From Pseudobdellovibrio sp031428275 (GTDB taxonomy: Bacteria; Bdellovibrionota; Bdellovibrionia; Bdellovibrionales; Bdellovibrionaceae), in assembly GCA_031428275.1 (NCBI GenBank), contig JANPPC010000007.1:62001-126000 (forward strand): 64,000 nucleotides of DNA, written 5' to 3'. Below, piece after piece: positions 33,841 through 43,541 of this stretch (its first letter is position 1; each line of letters begins with the position of its first letter). The position numbers were made by a program, and so were the translations under genes. A model generated the notes under the pieces. It was not told where the DNA came from, searched no databases, and saw nothing but the letters and a program-made list of their open reading frames with translations.

Positions 33841-34746
33841 TCACAGCGGTGCGATGTAATCCCCGACCGATTCTTTTGGTCTGATATCTAAGTACTTACC
33901 CGTGGTTGAAATTGATTCGTGACCTAAAGATCTTTGCACCACGTGGATCGGCGCACCCGCTTCGATTGCATGAGTTGCACTGGTGTGACGCAGCCAGTGG
34001 GGTGAAGGCTCTACACTTAATTTGGCTTTTTTAGCTGCAGCTTTAACCACACGAAATATTTGCGAATTACTGATCGGTTTTCTTTCAAATGGACCAATCC
34101 CAAAATCAATCAGCCGATCATTTGTAAATAAACAATCAGTCGCATCTAGATCAAAGGCGTAGCGCATAACCGCATCTGCTAAATGCACCGGTAAATGAAT
34201 CGATCTGATTTTTCGACCCTTACCCTCGACCATCATAATCATTCCGTTTTCAGAGGGATGAAACGATGACTTTTTAAGGTGACTAATTTCATCGACCCGC
34301 ACCCCAGTGAAGTAAAGTATCTTTAGAATTAACAAATTCCGTGGGTTATTCTCTAATTCGATCATTCGCTCGACTTGCTCACGTGATAAAACCTTCGAAT
34401 AAATCTTATCAGGCGTCTTTAAGTTATCTAAAGCTAAGGCCGGGTTTCTTTCTAAGTAGCCCGACTTCGTTGCGAATGTAAATAAAGATGAAAGCGCATT
34501 TTTATAGGTGTTCCGGGTTGAATCTGAATAAGTGCTAAACGTTTTTAAGAATAAAGCCAAATGAGTAATCTGTGTCATGTGCATGGTTAGCGTCGGATAA
34601 AATTTAAAAAATTCTTTAACGATTCGACGATAGTAAATCTGCGTTTTTTTACCCTTCTGAAATAGCCACGATCCGATAATGGCAATATCTTCTTTATTCG
34701 AAATAATGGTCATTTGTTGCATATTTTTGTGAAAATTCTGTTCCAT
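33841..34746 (-). CDS. tyrosine recombinase (XerC/D-like integrase)
   Basis: A site-specific recombinase with an N-terminal SAM-like core-binding domain (about 20-110) and a C-terminal catalytic domain. All catalytic residues are present: R150 (TGVRVDEI), K176 (EGKGRK), H250 and R253 (HWLRHTSATHAIE), H276 (LGHESI) and the nucleophile Y285. It is therefore probably active. The gene is divergent from a DNA-binding protein gene 115 bp away, a common layout for integrase and its regulator or directionality factor. Chromosomal XerC/XerD usually sit elsewhere, and the accessory context favours a mobile-element or inversion enzyme. Confidence 0.92.
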   Translation of the reverse strand: MEQNFHKNMQQMTIISNKEDIAIIGSWLFQKGKKTQIYYRRIVKEFFKFYPTLTMHMTQITHLALFLKTFSTYSDSTRNTYKNALSSLFTFATKSGYLERNPALALDNLKTPDKIYSKVLSREQVERMIELENNPRNLLILKILYFTGVRVDEISHLKKSSFHPSENGMIMMVEGKGRKIRSIHLPVHLADAVMRYAFDLDATDCLFTNDRLIDFGIGPFERKPISNSQIFRVVKAAAKKAKLSVEPSPHWLRHTSATHAIEAGAPIHVVQRSLGHESISTTGKYLDIRPKESVGDYIAPL

Positions 34747-34861
34747 ATATTTATGCTATAGGTCAAACGCAAGAATAGTTAGCTAATATTGCATATGATC
34801 TAGGGCGTAAATATTTTCAAATTTCGTGTCAGATTTGGCAGAATTCACATATGATTTTTTC

Positions 34862-35350
34862 ATGAAGAAACTTAATCAAAAAACATTCGACTATCCGATC
34901 GTGATTCGCAGGGTTGCTAACGACCTTGTATTTTCAATTCCAGACCTCGGGTACTTCAAACATGTGCCGCTGAAGTTAGAAAAAATAGCGGCTGATTCTG
35001 CCAAATCTTCCATTTTAGATGAAGAACTTCTACATCTATCTGCAGAACACCTTGAAAAAGCTTGGATTCATATCGATAAACATCTAGAGAATAAAAAATG
35101 GCTACCCGACGCTTCAACTTTCAAACAGAGTTTACAGAAGGCCGAAGAAGATTTTTCGCTTCCTGAGTTTGTATTGAAATTAAATGAGTTTATGTCGGTA
35201 TCTGAAAATACAATTCGTCGCGAGATTAAACGTGGACAAATTCAGTGTTATCAAACCGAAGGCGGCCATCGCCGCATTCCGGCCTCAGAGCTGAATCACT
35301 ATTTAGCAAAAGTAAAAACTAAAAAAGAAAATCCTTTAATAGAAACTTAA
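34862..35350 (+). CDS. HicB-like/MerR-type DNA-binding protein
   Basis: The N-terminal part (FDYPIVIRRVANDLVFSIPDLG) resembles the HicB antitoxin fold; the C-terminal part is an excisionase/MerR-type helix-turn-helix: MSVSENTIRREIKRGQIQ, then TEGGHRRIPASELNHYL. The ATG at 34862 is preferred for the start of the HicB-like strand; a GTG at 34826 would add 12 residues. No HicA toxin frame is adjacent. Being divergent from the recombinase, it may regulate it or act as an excision factor. The HicB similarity is by eye and tentative. Confidence 0.72.
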   Translation: MKKLNQKTFDYPIVIRRVANDLVFSIPDLGYFKHVPLKLEKIAADSAKSSILDEELLHLSAEHLEKAWIHIDKHLENKKWLPDASTFKQSLQKAEEDFSLPEFVLKLNEFMSVSENTIRREIKRGQIQCYQTEGGHRRIPASELNHYLAKVKTKKENPLIET

Positions 35351-35425
35351 GTTTAAACGTGAAAGCTCCGCTTGGTCATTTCCCAATCCGTTGTCTTGCG
35401 ACGTAGCGGATTCCTAACCTTGGTG

Positions 35426-35665
35426 CTACTTAGGTAAGTGACTGATTTTGGCTTCGATCCTTTGCACCTTAATGTACAAAATAAGCATAGCAAATAAAAT
35501 AGCAAATAAAATAGCAAAGAAACTGCTAGCTTGAAGCGTGATTGATAGGCCGTAGCGACTGGTCATCGATAAAAATGTCGGAATAAACAAACCTAAAAAT
35601 ATAATCATAGCTATGTAATAGGCTTTGCGTTTTTCTAATTTTTTTTGAATTTCGATGTATTCCAT
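35426..35665 (-). CDS. small two-helix membrane protein
   Basis: A 79-residue protein with two hydrophobic helices (IAMIIFLGLFIPTFLSM and FFAILFAILFAMLILYI) flanked by basic segments, giving a hairpin in the inner membrane. The near-repeat of FAILFA in the second helix reflects a short DNA duplication (AGCAAATAAAAT repeats at about 35489-35515). No clear ribosome site is seen. The family is unknown, and the gene is plausible rather than certain. Confidence 0.5.
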   Translation of the reverse strand: MEYIEIQKKLEKRKAYYIAMIIFLGLFIPTFLSMTSRYGLSITLQASSFFAILFAILFAMLILYIKVQRIEAKISHLPK

Positions 35666-35780
35666 AAGTCGTTTAAGTTACTGGCGCAGCACGATCCCGT
35701 CGATTTTTATTGAGTCGTGGCCGACCAAAACTAGACGTCTGTCTGTTTTAAAATTTAGCAAATACATCCAAACTATAAGA

Positions 35781-36482
35781 ATGAAATCACCAAAACTTTT
35801 AGCTTTAGGTTTGCTATTATGCCTTAGCTCAGCCGCAGAAGCGGCTTTCACGAATGCAAAGTGCGCTCACGTTCTGACCGGATCAGGCAATATTCAAATC
35901 AACCGACAATGGGACCCCGAGCGACGGGTGTGTTTTATGTCAATCACCCCTCTTAACGTTGAAAACTTAAAATACCGTGATTACTTTTTTTCAAGTCAGG
36001 GTGAGTTTATGGTTTTCAACTCGTACGGCGATGGCCCCGCCGAAAAGATGACCGCAAGCCGTGATTATTTTTTGTTTCCGCTTATCAACGAGTACCCTGA
36101 CTATTCAATTGAAGCCAATAGCGACGTCACTTTCCGACTAGTGAGTGGCCACGAATTTCGTTTGTCGGGCGTTGATTTTTCGATCGTTAGTTTTACTCCG
36201 GGAACTTTTGCAGAGCTACCGCTTTCGCCTAAAAACAAAGGCGGCGTAGAAATCGCTTCGGCTACGGGCTTTTGGGTAGATGCAGGTTTTAAAATGGGCG
36301 CTGTTAATTTCGATTATCCTAATGCGAAATCAACAATCAAATCAGCACGTTCAACGAAATCATGCACCCTAGCTAATAAAGAATTTCTAGGTTACGCCAG
36401 CGACGGAAATTACGGCTTTAAATACCAAGGCGCTGAGCTAACTCAGTTTTTTGCGCAAAAATGCCCTGGTTTAAATCTATAA
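35781..36482 (+). CDS. secreted protein of unknown function
   Basis: A 233-residue protein with a signal peptide (MKSPKLLALGLLLCLSSAAEA). The mature domain has cysteines C32, C50, C198 and C230 or nearby, beta-like segments such as YFFSSQGEFMVFNSYGDGP and SDVTFRLVSGHEFRLSGVDF, and no lipobox. The start at 35781 is chosen because the signal peptide begins there; the frame is open for 42 codons upstream, where it overlaps the divergent membrane gene. No family was recognised; similar secreted proteins of bdellovibrios are simply called hypothetical. Confidence 0.7.
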   Translation: MKSPKLLALGLLLCLSSAAEAAFTNAKCAHVLTGSGNIQINRQWDPERRVCFMSITPLNVENLKYRDYFFSSQGEFMVFNSYGDGPAEKMTASRDYFLFPLINEYPDYSIEANSDVTFRLVSGHEFRLSGVDFSIVSFTPGTFAELPLSPKNKGGVEIASATGFWVDAGFKMGAVNFDYPNAKSTIKSARSTKSCTLANKEFLGYASDGNYGFKYQGAELTQFFAQKCPGLNL

Positions 36483-36517
36483 TACCTGGCTTAAATCTAC
36501 AAAATAGGTGCCGTAAA

Positions 36518-39442
36518 TTACTCTTTTAAAACCGGAAGAATATCTAAAGCCAGTTTTTTTCCCTCTCGTAAAACCACTAACTTTGTTAAGATATTTGGCT
36601 TAACGGCCTGTAAGGTGTAGACGTAATCATATAAATTTTCGATCTTTGTTTGCGAGAATTCAATAATAACGTCACCCGTTTTAATCCCCGCTTTTTCAGC
36701 CGGAGAATTTTTAGCTGCACCCGAAATGCGCACACCTTGCACGCCTTCTTGGCTATAATCAGGGATCGTACCTAAGAAAATACGAAAACTACGCCCCTCC
36801 ATCTTTTGGCCTGAATTACCTTCAACTTTTTCGTACTTCACAACGGCCGAACTGACGCTAGCCATTTTTTCGGTAAAGCTTTTTACTACGCTCAGTACGC
36901 GAACGATGCCCGGATAGTTAAGAGTCTCAACCGTATCGCGAGGCGAATGATACTCTTCGTGTGAACCCGTAAAAAAAGTAATCGAGGGAATGCCCGCCAC
37001 ATAAAAACTCATTGAATCAGTAGGTAAATAAGGATCAGAAGTCACCGTCAACGGAACGCCGGTCACGAGTGCGACCTCTTCACTTAAACCGACCCATTGT
37101 TTTGCCGAAGCTAGACCTTGAATTTGCAAATGATCTCGTAGGCGACCAATCATATCCATATTTAGACCTGCTTCAAAACTAGAATCAAAGTTGGTTTTCT
37201 TTTGATCTTTCCAAGTCTTAACAAAATGACTTGAACCTAAAACACCAACTTCTTCGCCTGACCAAACTGCAAAGTAAATGGGTTTCTTTAGCTCACTCGT
37301 GTGGGTTGAAAAGTGATTTGCTAATTCAAGTACGCCGGCCACGCCGGATGCATTATCATCGGCACCATAGTGAACCTTCAGTTTTTCGTTAGCACGCGCT
37401 AATGACGAACCCGTGCGCTCGCCCAAACCTAAATGATCGCCGTGCGCGCCGATTAATAGGGCTTTTGCATTCTTAGATAACGTCTTCGGCTCAAGTACGG
37501 CAATCACGTTGCGGCCCACTGACTTTTCAAAAGATAAATCAATATTTGCACTCAAGTACTCAGAACTTAAATTAAAGCCCGAGTTTAATTTCTGCGACTC
37601 GAATTGGGTTTTTAATTCTGCGTAGGACTTTATTGCCGGGGTTAAATCGGCCGTCTTAAGTAAACGATCCACAACCTGCGTTGAAACCTTCAAGACAGGT
37701 AGCGTACTTTCAGACAAGCTGCCTTCGAACTTTAAATCCTTTATTGCGCTTTCTGAGATAAAAATAACGCCCGCAGCGCCGCGGTTTTTAGCGACGGTGA
37801 TTTTATGCTGAGGTCTCGAGTAATTTAAAAGATTATGTTTCATTTCAGCCGAAGAAAAATCAGGAATATGATCAAGGATTAAAACCCATTTACCTTTGAT
37901 ATCTAGATCTTTGTAAGAATCATAGGCAGGTAATTTGTCGGTGGCTGGGGCCACGATACCATAACCGATAAATGCAATGGGTGCCGCCATAAAGTTTCCC
38001 ACTTTCGAGTAGGAAAGCACTTGATAATCGGCGCCACGCTTGAGTTCTGATTTGGTTCGACCCATGAGCTGAGCCGAATTTTTTTCGGTCGCCGATACTC
38101 CCGATGTAAACTCAAAAGTTTGAATATAATCATCACCAATAGCTGGCTTTAAGCCCCAAGTTTTAAATAGTCGCGCGATCTCGGCGGTGTAGAGTTTTTC
38201 TTCCTTTGAACCCGTTACGCGGCCTTGCATTTTTTCAGAAGCCAGATAGCTAACGATCGAACGAATATCATTTTGGTTAATGGATGAACTTAGTTTTAAT
38301 TGCGTTTCGCTCTCAGTCGAATCTTTTAAATTCAGTAAGCGTAGAGCTTCAGCGTGATTCCAGTTTGCTAGATAAATTTGACTATCGCCTTTTTCATTAC
38401 GATGCGACCAAGTCATCGTCTGACCGTCCGGAGAAAAGCTAGCTAAACCGTCAAAACCGTCGGTGAAGGTCACACGAACTGGTTTTTGCGTACCAGCCGT
38501 ATCGACGATGAAAAGTTCAAAGTTTGAATAACCAAGCACCGAAGAACCAAAAACAATGTACTGACCTGACGGGTGAAAAAATGGCGCCCAAGACATCGAG
38601 CCTAAATGAGTGATCTGTTTTTGCTCTGTACCGTCGACATTCATTGTGTAAATTTCAGCTTTTGAACCATCGGCGTTGAAACGTCTCCAGGTTAGCTTTT
38701 TACCGTCGGCACTAAAGAAGGGCCCGCCGTCGTAGCCACTTGATTGCGTCAAGCGCTTAACTGCGGTGCCATCTGCTTTCATAATATAAATTTCCATCGC
38801 GTAAGAGGGATCACGTTCTAAGATTTTTCTATCGGCGTCGGCGAATGGGTCGGTGTACATCGAACGGTTTGAAGCAAACGCAATCCAACGACCGTCGGGC
38901 GAGTACGAGCCTTCGGCATCGTAGCCCAATTCTTTAGTCAGGCGCTTCACATTTTTACCATTAAGATCAGATTCAAAAATATCGAACTGATCATCGAAAC
39001 TCCAAGAGTATCGGCCCTTAACGGGCTTCGCTCGTTCGGCGTATTCACTTTTTACTTTTTCTTTTGTGCTTTTATCTAGATGCGTTGATGACCACATCAC
39101 TTTTTTCATGTCGGGTTTGATCCAACCACAAGTCGTTTTACCTTCGCCGGTTGATACCCGACTTGTTTTTCCGGATAGTAAATCAAGAATGTACATCTGG
39201 TAAAAAGGGTTACCCGGCTCACGCTCGGATTGAAAAATCATTTTTTTACCATCAGCACTGTAATAACCTTCACCAGATCGTGGCCCCACAAAAGTGATCT
39301 GCCTAGGCTCAGAAGTCAGCGTATTTTTTTCGTCGATAAAAGAAGCCGGTGTGGTTTTCGATTTATCTTCGGTTAAAGCCGTTGAAGTTTTCATGGTGAC
39401 CAAAGTCACTAAAAGCGCTATAATTAATTTTAGATTTTTCAT
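36518..39442 (-). CDS. secreted M28 aminopeptidase with TolB-like propeller, PA and PDZ domains
   Basis: A 974-residue exported protein. After the signal peptide come about six WD40/PD40 (TolB-like) repeats to residue 365 (YYSADGKKMIFQS, SYSPDGRWIAFAS, FFSADGKKLTWRR, FHPSGQYIVFGS, SFSPDGQTMTWSH). A PA domain follows (about 475-600), then a zinc aminopeptidase of family M28 with H667, D695, E730/E731, D763 and H832, all present, and a C-terminal PDZ domain (about 885-974). It should be an active periplasmic or secreted peptidase; the propeller may select substrates. Single-gene unit, divergent from the methyltransferase gene at 39524. Confidence 0.92.
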   Translation of the reverse strand: MKNLKLIIALLVTLVTMKTSTALTEDKSKTTPASFIDEKNTLTSEPRQITFVGPRSGEGYYSADGKKMIFQSEREPGNPFYQMYILDLLSGKTSRVSTGEGKTTCGWIKPDMKKVMWSSTHLDKSTKEKVKSEYAERAKPVKGRYSWSFDDQFDIFESDLNGKNVKRLTKELGYDAEGSYSPDGRWIAFASNRSMYTDPFADADRKILERDPSYAMEIYIMKADGTAVKRLTQSSGYDGGPFFSADGKKLTWRRFNADGSKAEIYTMNVDGTEQKQITHLGSMSWAPFFHPSGQYIVFGSSVLGYSNFELFIVDTAGTQKPVRVTFTDGFDGLASFSPDGQTMTWSHRNEKGDSQIYLANWNHAEALRLLNLKDSTESETQLKLSSSINQNDIRSIVSYLASEKMQGRVTGSKEEKLYTAEIARLFKTWGLKPAIGDDYIQTFEFTSGVSATEKNSAQLMGRTKSELKRGADYQVLSYSKVGNFMAAPIAFIGYGIVAPATDKLPAYDSYKDLDIKGKWVLILDHIPDFSSAEMKHNLLNYSRPQHKITVAKNRGAAGVIFISESAIKDLKFEGSLSESTLPVLKVSTQVVDRLLKTADLTPAIKSYAELKTQFESQKLNSGFNLSSEYLSANIDLSFEKSVGRNVIAVLEPKTLSKNAKALLIGAHGDHLGLGERTGSSLARANEKLKVHYGADDNASGVAGVLELANHFSTHTSELKKPIYFAVWSGEEVGVLGSSHFVKTWKDQKKTNFDSSFEAGLNMDMIGRLRDHLQIQGLASAKQWVGLSEEVALVTGVPLTVTSDPYLPTDSMSFYVAGIPSITFFTGSHEEYHSPRDTVETLNYPGIVRVLSVVKSFTEKMASVSSAVVKYEKVEGNSGQKMEGRSFRIFLGTIPDYSQEGVQGVRISGAAKNSPAEKAGIKTGDVIIEFSQTKIENLYDYVYTLQAVKPNILTKLVVLREGKKLALDILPVLKE

Positions 39443-39523
39443 TCTTATTTTTTAGTCAGGAGCCTTAAATATGTCAATGACAGCCACGTTATCGACACCT
39501 AGTTTAACTCTTAGGCAGTTACG

Positions 39524-40636
39524 ATGAAGTGTACTTATTTTCCGACCTGCCAGGGCTGCAGTTACTGGAACATCAGCTATCTAGAGCAAAGCCTTCTTAA
39601 AACGAAAAATCTTGAATCTTTATTCTTGGCGGAACGGCTTTCGGCACCCGCGATCGAATTTGTCAGCTGCGGCCCGCAGGGCCTTCGTCACCGTCTTGAT
39701 TTCACCATTCAGGAAGGGCCAGCCGGAACTCAGCAAATGGGCTTCTATGATCAAGATCGTAATCTAATTGATATCGCACAATGCTTACAGCTAAGCCCCG
39801 AACTGCAGCAATTTTTCAGCGAGTTCAGATCGATTCACTTTCCGATTAAAAAGGGTTCGGCCCGTTTACGAGTTGGCCCGACGGGCTTACGCGGGTGCTG
39901 GCTCGATTTTTCGAACTTCGACATTAAATATCTGCTTGAAGAAAAATCAATTCTGCAAAGCCTCATCGATAAAAAGATTCACGTCGAAGTCGGGCAAAAA
40001 GGAAAAAAAGTAACCAGCCTAGATGGAGTTCTAAAATTGAGCGATCCCGAACCCATGCCTTGGTTTGAAACCTACGATGCTGATTTAAAAGCGCTGCCTT
40101 TGAAAGCTTTGGTTTCTGATTTTACCCAGCCCTCTTGGTATTCGGCTAAAAAAATGGTCGAAACACTTTTTGATTGGACAGCAACGCAAAAGACCGACAC
40201 AACGGCCATCGAGTTTGGTCCCGGCCTTGGCCAGTTCACGCTGGCTCTATTAGCCAAAGGCCTGAACGTATCGGTCTTTGAAAACGATGCTTCGGCGACG
40301 GAGTGTTTAAAATTGAATGCGACAGAAAATAAGTTAGCTGAAAATTTAAAAATTCACCTTGGCGACTATCAAAACAAAAGCTTACCTGATTCAGCACCGG
40401 TTGACTTTGCGCTCGTGAACCCGCCGCGGTCGGGTTTAAAAAAGTTCACCCAAGAATTGATCCGTACGAACGCTAAGTCATGTATTTATATCTCGTGTTT
40501 TCCAGAATCGATGGTTGAAGATTTGAAGCAATTGATCGAGGCCGGTTACGTTATGAGCGCCGTTAAAATTATTGACCAATTTCCGCAAACGAAACACTAC
40601 GAAGTCTGTGTTAAACTTCAGAAGTCGTTTTTTTAA
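39524..40636 (+). CDS. TrmA/RlmD-family RNA (uracil-5-)methyltransferase
   Basis: A SAM-dependent RNA m5U methyltransferase related to RlmC/RlmD/TrmA. The N-terminal cysteine cluster CTYFPTCQGC, with C79 or nearby further on, fits the [4Fe-4S] site of this family. The SAM loop is AIEFGPGLGQFTLALL, the target-base motif is NPPRSGL, the catalytic cysteine is in IYISCFPES, and the C-terminus DQFPQTKHYEV holds the general-base glutamate. No TRAM domain precedes it. Whether it modifies 23S rRNA or tRNA cannot be told. Its stop lies 8 bp from the stop of the convergent RDD gene. Confidence 0.88.
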   Translation: MKCTYFPTCQGCSYWNISYLEQSLLKTKNLESLFLAERLSAPAIEFVSCGPQGLRHRLDFTIQEGPAGTQQMGFYDQDRNLIDIAQCLQLSPELQQFFSEFRSIHFPIKKGSARLRVGPTGLRGCWLDFSNFDIKYLLEEKSILQSLIDKKIHVEVGQKGKKVTSLDGVLKLSDPEPMPWFETYDADLKALPLKALVSDFTQPSWYSAKKMVETLFDWTATQKTDTTAIEFGPGLGQFTLALLAKGLNVSVFENDASATECLKLNATENKLAENLKIHLGDYQNKSLPDSAPVDFALVNPPRSGLKKFTQELIRTNAKSCIYISCFPESMVEDLKQLIEAGYVMSAVKIIDQFPQTKHYEVCVKLQKSFF

Positions 40637-40644
40637 GTAAAACT

Positions 40645-41238
40645 TTACTTTAAAGAATAGATTTTAATGCCGGCCATATCGCCGACTAAATCGCATTTAA
40701 ATAATAAAGAAAATAGCGGTAAAACAACGATACCCGTAAATAAGACAAGTGATGTGCGTGCCATCACTCTTAACACATAGCCCACTTGGTTTCGCTGTGA
40801 CGGCTGACCCAAACGTAAATTGCAGGTCCATTCGCCGATCGAAGCACCCATAAATAAACGCATCGTGATTAAATATAACCAAAAGCTGACTAAGAAAAAG
40901 CCGATAAATAAATGCGATAAAGCCGGTTGATGAATAAAACTTGTTATGACTTTCTTCGCCGAAGTCTGCATCAGAAAAGAAAAAACGATCATAAAAAAGC
41001 AGCTCATCGAAACCAAAACCAAAGTGTCAATGCCGGCCGACAGCCACGTCCATAAAGCAAGCTTTAAGCCCGAGCGCTTTTGTGGTCCGTTGTGAAATCC
41101 AACGGGCCCGTCAACGAAGTCTATTCGATTAAAAGTAATGCGAGTCGCAGAAGAACGTCCCGGTGGTTGAATGGGTATATGACCCGGATTCTGTTCACCA
41201 ACAGGGTCTGGCAGAATTACTTGGCCTTCAACGATCAT
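40645..41238 (-). CDS. RDD family membrane protein
   Basis: RDD proteins are small polytopic membrane proteins of mostly unknown function. The soluble N-terminus (about 60 residues, Pro-rich) is followed by helices LVLVSMSCFFMIVFSFLM, LFIGFFLVSFWLYLITM and TSLVLFTGIVVLPLFSLLF; the family acidic/Arg landmarks are altered but GASIGEWTCNLRL is clear. The ATG at 41238 overlaps the stop of the upstream Cys-rich gene as ATGA with AGGAAAG before it, so the two are translationally coupled. The gene is the last of the three-gene operon with the paralogous Cys-rich proteins. Confidence 0.82.
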   Translation of the reverse strand: MIVEGQVILPDPVGEQNPGHIPIQPPGRSSATRITFNRIDFVDGPVGFHNGPQKRSGLKLALWTWLSAGIDTLVLVSMSCFFMIVFSFLMQTSAKKVITSFIHQPALSHLFIGFFLVSFWLYLITMRLFMGASIGEWTCNLRLGQPSQRNQVGYVLRVMARTSLVLFTGIVVLPLFSLLFKCDLVGDMAGIKIYSLK

Positions 41239-43517
41239 CGCGTCTTTCCTGAAGAAGGACCTGTATTTGTTCCAGTACTTAAAGGCGAAACAGTCGGACA
41301 ATTCGCAGGGTTTTGATATTCAACCGCAGGGCTCACTGTATTGCACGTGTAAGTCGGACAAAGCGAAAGGTCCGTGCGTTGGCTTGTATTATCAGGGCAT
41401 GTAATAAGAGCCGTGCTGGTCGCTGTAGCCGATACCGTTGCGCAGTTACAACTATTGGCTACCGTTGCCTCTTGTCCCGGAGGGCAAGCCGCACACGTTG
41501 AACAGTTATTCGTGGCAGAACTAAACACATAAGGTGCCGTACAAACCGGACGACACGGCGCTGTTCCGCCCGTTGGACAACCATCGCCTGGGTTATTCAA
41601 CGCTGGCTTTTTAACTGCGAAAACTTTTTCAATCACCTTATAAAGCACAACGGCGCCAACTATCGCTCCGCCGACTAATAAGATTTTCTTTAAGAACGAA
41701 CTACAAAATAAGCCCGTACATTCTTTTTCTTTGCTTTCGCCCGGCTCTTTATCTTCGCATGAGAAATGCTTTTGGCCATTATCAACGCTGGTTAATTTTG
41801 GCGCCGGATACTGACCTGATGCGCATTTGCAATCAGGGCCTAAATTAAGTGCGCCCGGAAAGTCTTTTGCGCAGTCGCCCGCTCGAACGGGCTCGGCCGG
41901 AGTTGCTGGAACAGACGGAGCAACCGGAGTCGCTGGCTCACCCGAACATTTTGCGCCCGGTACAACAGCCGGACCTTTTGGATTTTCACAAGTACATTTT
42001 AAATCAGCACCCAATTTTCCTTGTGTACATTTAGATGCAAATAATGCTTCTACGAAAAGAAAACGATTCTTTAGCTGATCGCAAGCTTTCCAGTACTTAC
42101 TTTCGTGGTTGCGACGCGATTTAGTTGACGCATCTGATTCGATTTGACAACTTTTATTCGCTTCTTCGATTTCGTTATCAAAACCTTTTTTATCGATTAA
42201 GATTTGCTCTAAAACCGTGTTATCTAAAATGCCCTTATCAAAAAGACTAGTTACGTTTTCACCAATGGTCTTTCTAAATTTCAAAACACCTAATAAATAA
42301 CTTTCCGTTAATTTAAAAGAATTTTTACCCTCTTCTGATAAGGCCGCTTCTTTACGGGCTTGATCATTCAATAGCATATTTTCAGCGGCATAACGGCCAA
42401 CGTCTTTATCTTCCTTTAAGAAATTTGTTTTATTAGCTTGCAAACGGCTAGCGCTATCGCAAGGGCCGTTCCAGGTTGTGGCCTCTTGAAAAGATTGAAC
42501 TTTGCTTGGAGTAATGCAAGTCGGTGCACCGCCCGGAGTTCCGAAAACAGAAGGGTTACAAGCAATATCACCTGGTGCTTTAGTTTGGCAGTACTCTTTT
42601 GCTTTCACGTAGAGACTGTTGTTAGCCGTATGATAAATTTCGTCGACTGTTTTATGATTACAAAATTTGCCGCCGTTTTTATCGTAACGGGCTACGTAAC
42701 CGGCCACGATACAAGAATCACCGTTGTAGTACGCACTCGGCCGAGCTTCGGTCACAACTTTTTTTAAACTTTTCACCTGGGCTTCAGCATCTTGACCAAA
42801 TATAAAGTCGAAATACTTTTGATTGTTTTTAAATAGGCTATCTGAAGTTTTAGTTGGCTTAGAATCTAATTTTTTCTTTTCAGCCAGAACCTTACGAGCG
42901 TCTAACCATAATAGACGTAAATTTACGATGTAAGCTGCTTTATCGTAATCAGACATTCCGGCCCACTCGCGTTTATTGAGCTCGGGGTACTTCACGTTTG
43001 TGAAACTGCGTTTTTTAGTCAGTTCGGCCTGACCAACACTGACTTGCTTACGGTACTTCTCGTCGCCCGCCATGATACGTACGATCATATCATCGAAATT
43101 AATTATATCGATACGACTTAATTGCGTGTTTCCCAATTTGACGTATTTGCTATCTTCCCCGAACCACTGCGTAGTGATTGTTTCACCATTTTGCGAAACA
43201 CGAACGGTCGGTACATCTAGACCATTGGGCCCCTTTGAGCTGACAAGTTCAAAGCTTGGCATTTTTTGATTTTTAAATTTCGCAATAACCGGCGCGATTT
43301 GCTTTTGAATTCTTTCGGGCAGAACAGATTTGTTCTTTTCGAAAAATTCGCCGTAAGTCAGCGATTTATTTAAACCCGCTTCGTTTAAAGCGTTTTGCAT
43401 TGTTTGCATCGAAATATTTTCGACTTCTTTACCCATCGCAACCGGGGTCATCACCATCGTTACAACCGCTGTCCAGGCTGACATCCACTTCGAAAATTTA
43501 AATACACTTAACTTCAT
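41235..43517 (-). CDS. Cys-rich membrane-anchored exported protein, paralogue A
   Basis: A 760-residue protein with a signal-like N-terminus (VTMVMTPVAMG|KE), a long extracytoplasmic region, one membrane helix (LLVGGAIVGAVVLYKVIEKV, about 613-632) and a 128-residue tail with 12 cysteines. The main domain has the paired-Cys block SCIVAGYVARYDK ... DIACNPSVFGTPGG ... CITPSK shared with the next gene. A Pro/Ala-rich stalk precedes the membrane helix. The start at 43517 follows GAGG; an ATG five codons upstream is possible. The family is unknown. It is second of three in its operon. Confidence 0.82.
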   Translation of the reverse strand: MKLSVFKFSKWMSAWTAVVTMVMTPVAMGKEVENISMQTMQNALNEAGLNKSLTYGEFFEKNKSVLPERIQKQIAPVIAKFKNQKMPSFELVSSKGPNGLDVPTVRVSQNGETITTQWFGEDSKYVKLGNTQLSRIDIINFDDMIVRIMAGDEKYRKQVSVGQAELTKKRSFTNVKYPELNKREWAGMSDYDKAAYIVNLRLLWLDARKVLAEKKKLDSKPTKTSDSLFKNNQKYFDFIFGQDAEAQVKSLKKVVTEARPSAYYNGDSCIVAGYVARYDKNGGKFCNHKTVDEIYHTANNSLYVKAKEYCQTKAPGDIACNPSVFGTPGGAPTCITPSKVQSFQEATTWNGPCDSASRLQANKTNFLKEDKDVGRYAAENMLLNDQARKEAALSEEGKNSFKLTESYLLGVLKFRKTIGENVTSLFDKGILDNTVLEQILIDKKGFDNEIEEANKSCQIESDASTKSRRNHESKYWKACDQLKNRFLFVEALFASKCTQGKLGADLKCTCENPKGPAVVPGAKCSGEPATPVAPSVPATPAEPVRAGDCAKDFPGALNLGPDCKCASGQYPAPKLTSVDNGQKHFSCEDKEPGESKEKECTGLFCSSFLKKILLVGGAIVGAVVLYKVIEKVFAVKKPALNNPGDGCPTGGTAPCRPVCTAPYVFSSATNNCSTCAACPPGQEATVANSCNCATVSATATSTALITCPDNTSQRTDLSLCPTYTCNTVSPAVEYQNPANCPTVSPLSTGTNTGPSSGKTR

Positions 43518-43541
43518 CACAAACCTCGTCATTGATTACAA

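Noticed and set aside
40635..40650. AAGTAAA-AC-TTTACTT as a terminator between the methyltransferase and RDD genes
   Set aside because: A two-base loop and A-rich flanks do not make a workable terminator on either strand; left unannotated.
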